From CAZSBG01 sp964605145 (lineage in GTDB: Bacteria; Zhuqueibacterota; Zhuqueibacteria; Thermofontimicrobiales; Thermofontimicrobiaceae): a stretch of 41,227 nucleotides of DNA. The translations under genes were made by a program, and so were the position numbers. Each line of letters begins with the position of its first letter. The first letter of the stretch is position 1. The stretch covers positions 1 to 41,227 of the forward strand of contig CAZSBG010000053.1 in assembly GCA_964605145.1 (NCBI GenBank). Direction: 5' to 3'. The notes under the pieces were generated by a model, which was not told where the DNA came from, ran no database searches, and saw only the letters and a program-made list of their open reading frames with translations. This document shows, piece by piece, positions 40,101-41,227 of this stretch.

Positions 40101-40735
40101 TTATCGAACGCGACGAGCGATACGCCCAGATGCATGCCGGCGAACGGACCGATGATTCCCAGACCGGCCCAGGGGATCAACACTTCGTAGCGGATGGTGT
40201 CGCCTGCCACAATCACCTGACAGGGAAAATCGCGATACCCGGACTCGCGCAGCTCAGAATAGGAATGCTCATAAACAGTTGGCAGGGTATCGTTCATTGT
40301 CACGACGAATTCATGATCATCATTGGCGTAATAACTCTGGTCGTTGTCATCGTGGACATCCACGCAGAACTGGATGCAGTCATTGGACCAGCCCTTGTGA
40401 CTATTAAAAGGAAATGCTACCGAGTCATCGATCGTCTCGGCGCCGATGATGAATCCATCATCATTCCAGCCAATCCAGAATTTTACGCTGCAATCGGTCG
40501 GTCCATTCCAGTCTTCTTTGCTATATTTGGCCTGCTCCTTTTGATTCAGAAACACCGGGGTCTGGGTCTGCCACTCATCGAGATTGCCATCGATTGCCAC
40601 CTCTTTTCGCCCTGCAATAAAAAATTGACCAAAATTCGGATCCGGCGCGCCTGTTTCATCAGCGAGCGTCGGCGCAACCGCACAGATTATGATGCACCAT
40701 AAAAAATATCCATATTTTCTGAAGTCGATCTTCAT
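37139..40735 (-). CDS. CBM9-like / pseudo-esterase / DUF3078 outer-membrane barrel fusion
   Basis: 1198 residues from ATG 40735, preferred to 40759 because AGGA precedes it and a signal peptide follows directly (YGYFLWCIIICAVAPTLADE). Domains: CBM9-like sugar-binding sandwich (about 35-250; EVAIDGNLDEWQTQTP, KFWIGWNDDGFIIGAE); a linker with helices (270-430); an esterase-like alpha/beta-hydrolase domain (about 440-620; AFVFLHDYQ, IGVFPRGYPQFG) in which the nucleophile elbow reads AGEGLGGHEAL, Gly in place of the usual Ser; a mixed region (640-920); and a C-terminal DUF3078-like barrel (about 935-1198; NWSGGGKGSFTWKVYSKFEF through LGVSYKFKGIAL). It probably binds and does not cleave carbohydrate esters at the cell surface. 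Confidence 0.75.
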   Translation of the reverse strand: MKIDFRKYGYFLWCIIICAVAPTLADETGAPDPNFGQFFIAGRKEVAIDGNLDEWQTQTPVFLNQKEQAKYSKEDWNGPTDCSVKFWIGWNDDGFIIGAETIDDSVAFPFNSHKGWSNDCIQFCVDVHDDNDQSYYANDDHEFVVTMNDTLPTVYEHSYSELRESGYRDFPCQVIVAGDTIRYEVLIPWAGLGIIGPFAGMHLGVSLVAFDNDGANFRGWMEWTAGIANKKFTLPYANVLLFDEKANIVQAIPTQSFLSVSDSLVIWTYTRYYRRSVSYRLFENDETLFREKTPVRGKQWKRMIIAPKYLKWGTLKLEINSTRISRHFDIAIWSKERITEQISYLVQQVSVLKNLKGIDASVNNLMKYWVDWLQSKFVSAETDFDYFDVMNQAQKRIEQIPNFFMKKQVFYHREYRIVERMYFSENENTMRRYLLYLPREFDPKENYPAFVFLHDYQKNEEESAREIGEILVEMDRNIIGVFPRGYPQFGLSRVSLQEIKFCLDDVEKKFPIDTQKLYLAGEGLGGHEALLLALQSPDRFAAITLVDSKIDTSLVNQNIRFTPVWIFGENKNEVTNHYVIHKINKFRGKAGIRTVSEQDIKNAHEIFTRNYFSWLLTQKKDSRPIKVDFTLDQLHPSKVAWLEVQAQKNYYNPASIDAVVDSHRIVVTTKNIQTIAIHADQLPATIKFPFEVIIDASPAIQFHEETSTLVFQKREKEWAQKEDAVIAMQKTRQLIGPLSNVFSSPIKYVFSSAHDSANYNQLTRKLVREASRRGPNVFLKDQVVADTSIVKQQVNSNLFIVGSSEANVLFEKIANKMPMVETEQGIKFGDSHFSGMDKAAFFIYPNPMNPDFLVMVCLAPAVRGLQNIEKLFDLHYFNRIYEYDYLIVEDGVSKQNSYHWVDFGYFDENWGTPWFQPKLRKGPKNWLANILLGMDANQLSINSNWSGGGKGSFTWKVYSKFEFEYKKKQYNWKNILYCAYGQISVQEKEQWTVPQKSNDVIDFDSELKFTLERFIDPYIAFAFDTQFSAGYHPKTKELVSRFANPVKLSQSAGIAKSLSKKKKFKLTTRLGYGAQEVVAEDVSLRKLWTGNETKWMKIDGGVEWLTESKSEFNSSITWTNKLKLFQAIFSSISEENDPDKNWRQLDIYWEQMFTAKLTQYVLFNVVMKFKYDRDTSKGGQFLENASLGVSYKFKGIAL

Positions 40736-40759
40736 TTTATTCCTGTAAAAGTATTCCAT

Positions 40760-41008
40760 TTTTTCAGAAAATCCTAATTATCATGCCGCCGGTTTTCAAT
40801 TTTTTTGTTTGATCTCCTGAGCCGATACCTTTGAATTGAATAAACTTAATTTCAAGCCAAATAAAATTTCGAGGACCAATCGCTAATGTGTATCTATATA
40901 ACGAGAACAAACTTTATGCGGAACTCGCGTTCAAACGAGTCGATGGCGGGAATTCAGTCTTTACTTAAAATTTGAGGCAATATGCTTTCAATTTAATAAA
41001 GATCGTAT
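40760..41008. other. Gene-free region upstream of the fusion gene
   Basis: 249 bases without an acceptable gene. On the plus strand, about 40848-40969 stays open for roughly 40 codons and reads like protein (GPIANVYLYNENKLYAELAF) but has no start codon or ribosome site. It may be a decayed gene end. The promoter of the minus-strand gene must lie here; I find no clear boxes. Confidence 0.4.
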
Positions 41009-41227
41009 TTAGTACTACGTAGTCAGATTCCCCTTTTTCTGTCATTTTTTCTGGACTTTACCCGGGGTACTTCCGTTGGTCGCCTTCGGTCGCCTGTATG
41101 TTTTTTACAGGAATCTCATTCTAAATCACGAGGAGATTCCCGTCCTCCAAAAAGATGGCGGATCTGCGACTTAAAGCAAAGTCTGCATTCATTTAAAAAT
41201 ATAATGAAACTTTGCAGGCATGTGACC
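41009..41227 (-). mobile_element. MITE-like element, second family, partial copy at window end
   Basis: Starts TTAGTACTACGTAGTCAG, matching the terminal repeat of 14841-15011. It then shares the CTTTTTCTGTCATT block and the long CCTGTATGTTTTTTACAGG ... GAGGAGATTCCC block in inverted orientation. About 45 extra bases (roughly 41047-41091), including GGTCGCC twice, are inserted relative to the other copy. After GATTCCC similarity fades; the far terminal repeat is not seen before the window ends. Confidence 0.7.

Noticed and set aside
40848..40969. Short open frame reading like protein
   Set aside because: No start codon or ribosome site and too short; kept only as a possible gene remnant in the intergenic entry.
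1..41227. tRNA, rRNA or riboswitch genes
   Set aside because: I saw no cloverleaf with a conserved T-loop, no rRNA-like stretch and no riboswitch core; a tRNAscan or Infernal run could still find a weak one.

Overview
The window looks like chromosomal DNA of a diderm (Gram-negative-type) bacterium. It encodes two outer-membrane beta-barrel proteins (a BamA/TamA-like protein and a DUF3078-type barrel), a lipoprotein and many secreted hydrolases. The mix of S46 and S9 dipeptidyl-peptidases, DUF1961, DUF3667 and DUF3078 proteins, with moderate GC, suggests the Bacteroidota/Calditrichota/KSB1 side of the bacterial tree. That placement is an inference; there is no rRNA or marker gene to confirm it.

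Layout. 1-1283: a repeat graveyard with a broken IS110 transposase between two 188-bp direct repeats, bounded by ends of a 168-bp TA-flanked MITE. 1284-10450 (plus strand): a DUF1961 secreted protein, cytochrome bd oxidase (cydAB), a heparinase II/III-like polysaccharide lyase, a six-hairpin glycosidase and methylglyoxal synthase, ending in a clear terminator. 10535-31593 (minus strand): a membrane protein, an M28-PDZ peptidase, a bleomycin-hydrolase-type C1B peptidase, a Na+/Ca2+ exchanger-family protein, an ADP-forming acyl-CoA synthetase/GNAT fusion, a beta-propeller lipoprotein, an S9C peptidase, two small AT-rich genes, an S9B (DPP4-like) peptidase, an S46 (DPP11-like) peptidase, a RAYT transposase, a DUF3667 protein, a DUF2809 protein and a terpenoid-cyclase-fold protein. 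31721-36402 (plus): an Ntn-hydrolase/BPL_N/HEAT fusion, a BamA-like barrel and rsmE. 36460-40735 (minus): a DUF2283/DUF4258 pair and a 1198-residue CBM9-like/pseudo-esterase/DUF3078 fusion.

Two functional themes stand out. The first is polysaccharide breakdown by secreted lyase and glycosidase. The second is peptide breakdown: five exo- or oligopeptidases of five families lie within 17 kb, a set like those used by amino-acid-fermenting or peptide-feeding bacteria.

The most notable structure is in 22.3-30.3 kb. A RAYT gene sits between a left and a right REP half (28349-29084). Complete REPINs nearby (28198-28323, 30123-30254, and a sequence-divergent one at 22352-22460) look like the same two ends joined without the gene. 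This gives, in one locus, the apparent parent element, its internally deleted derivatives, and a variant whose hairpin stems have changed in a compensatory way.
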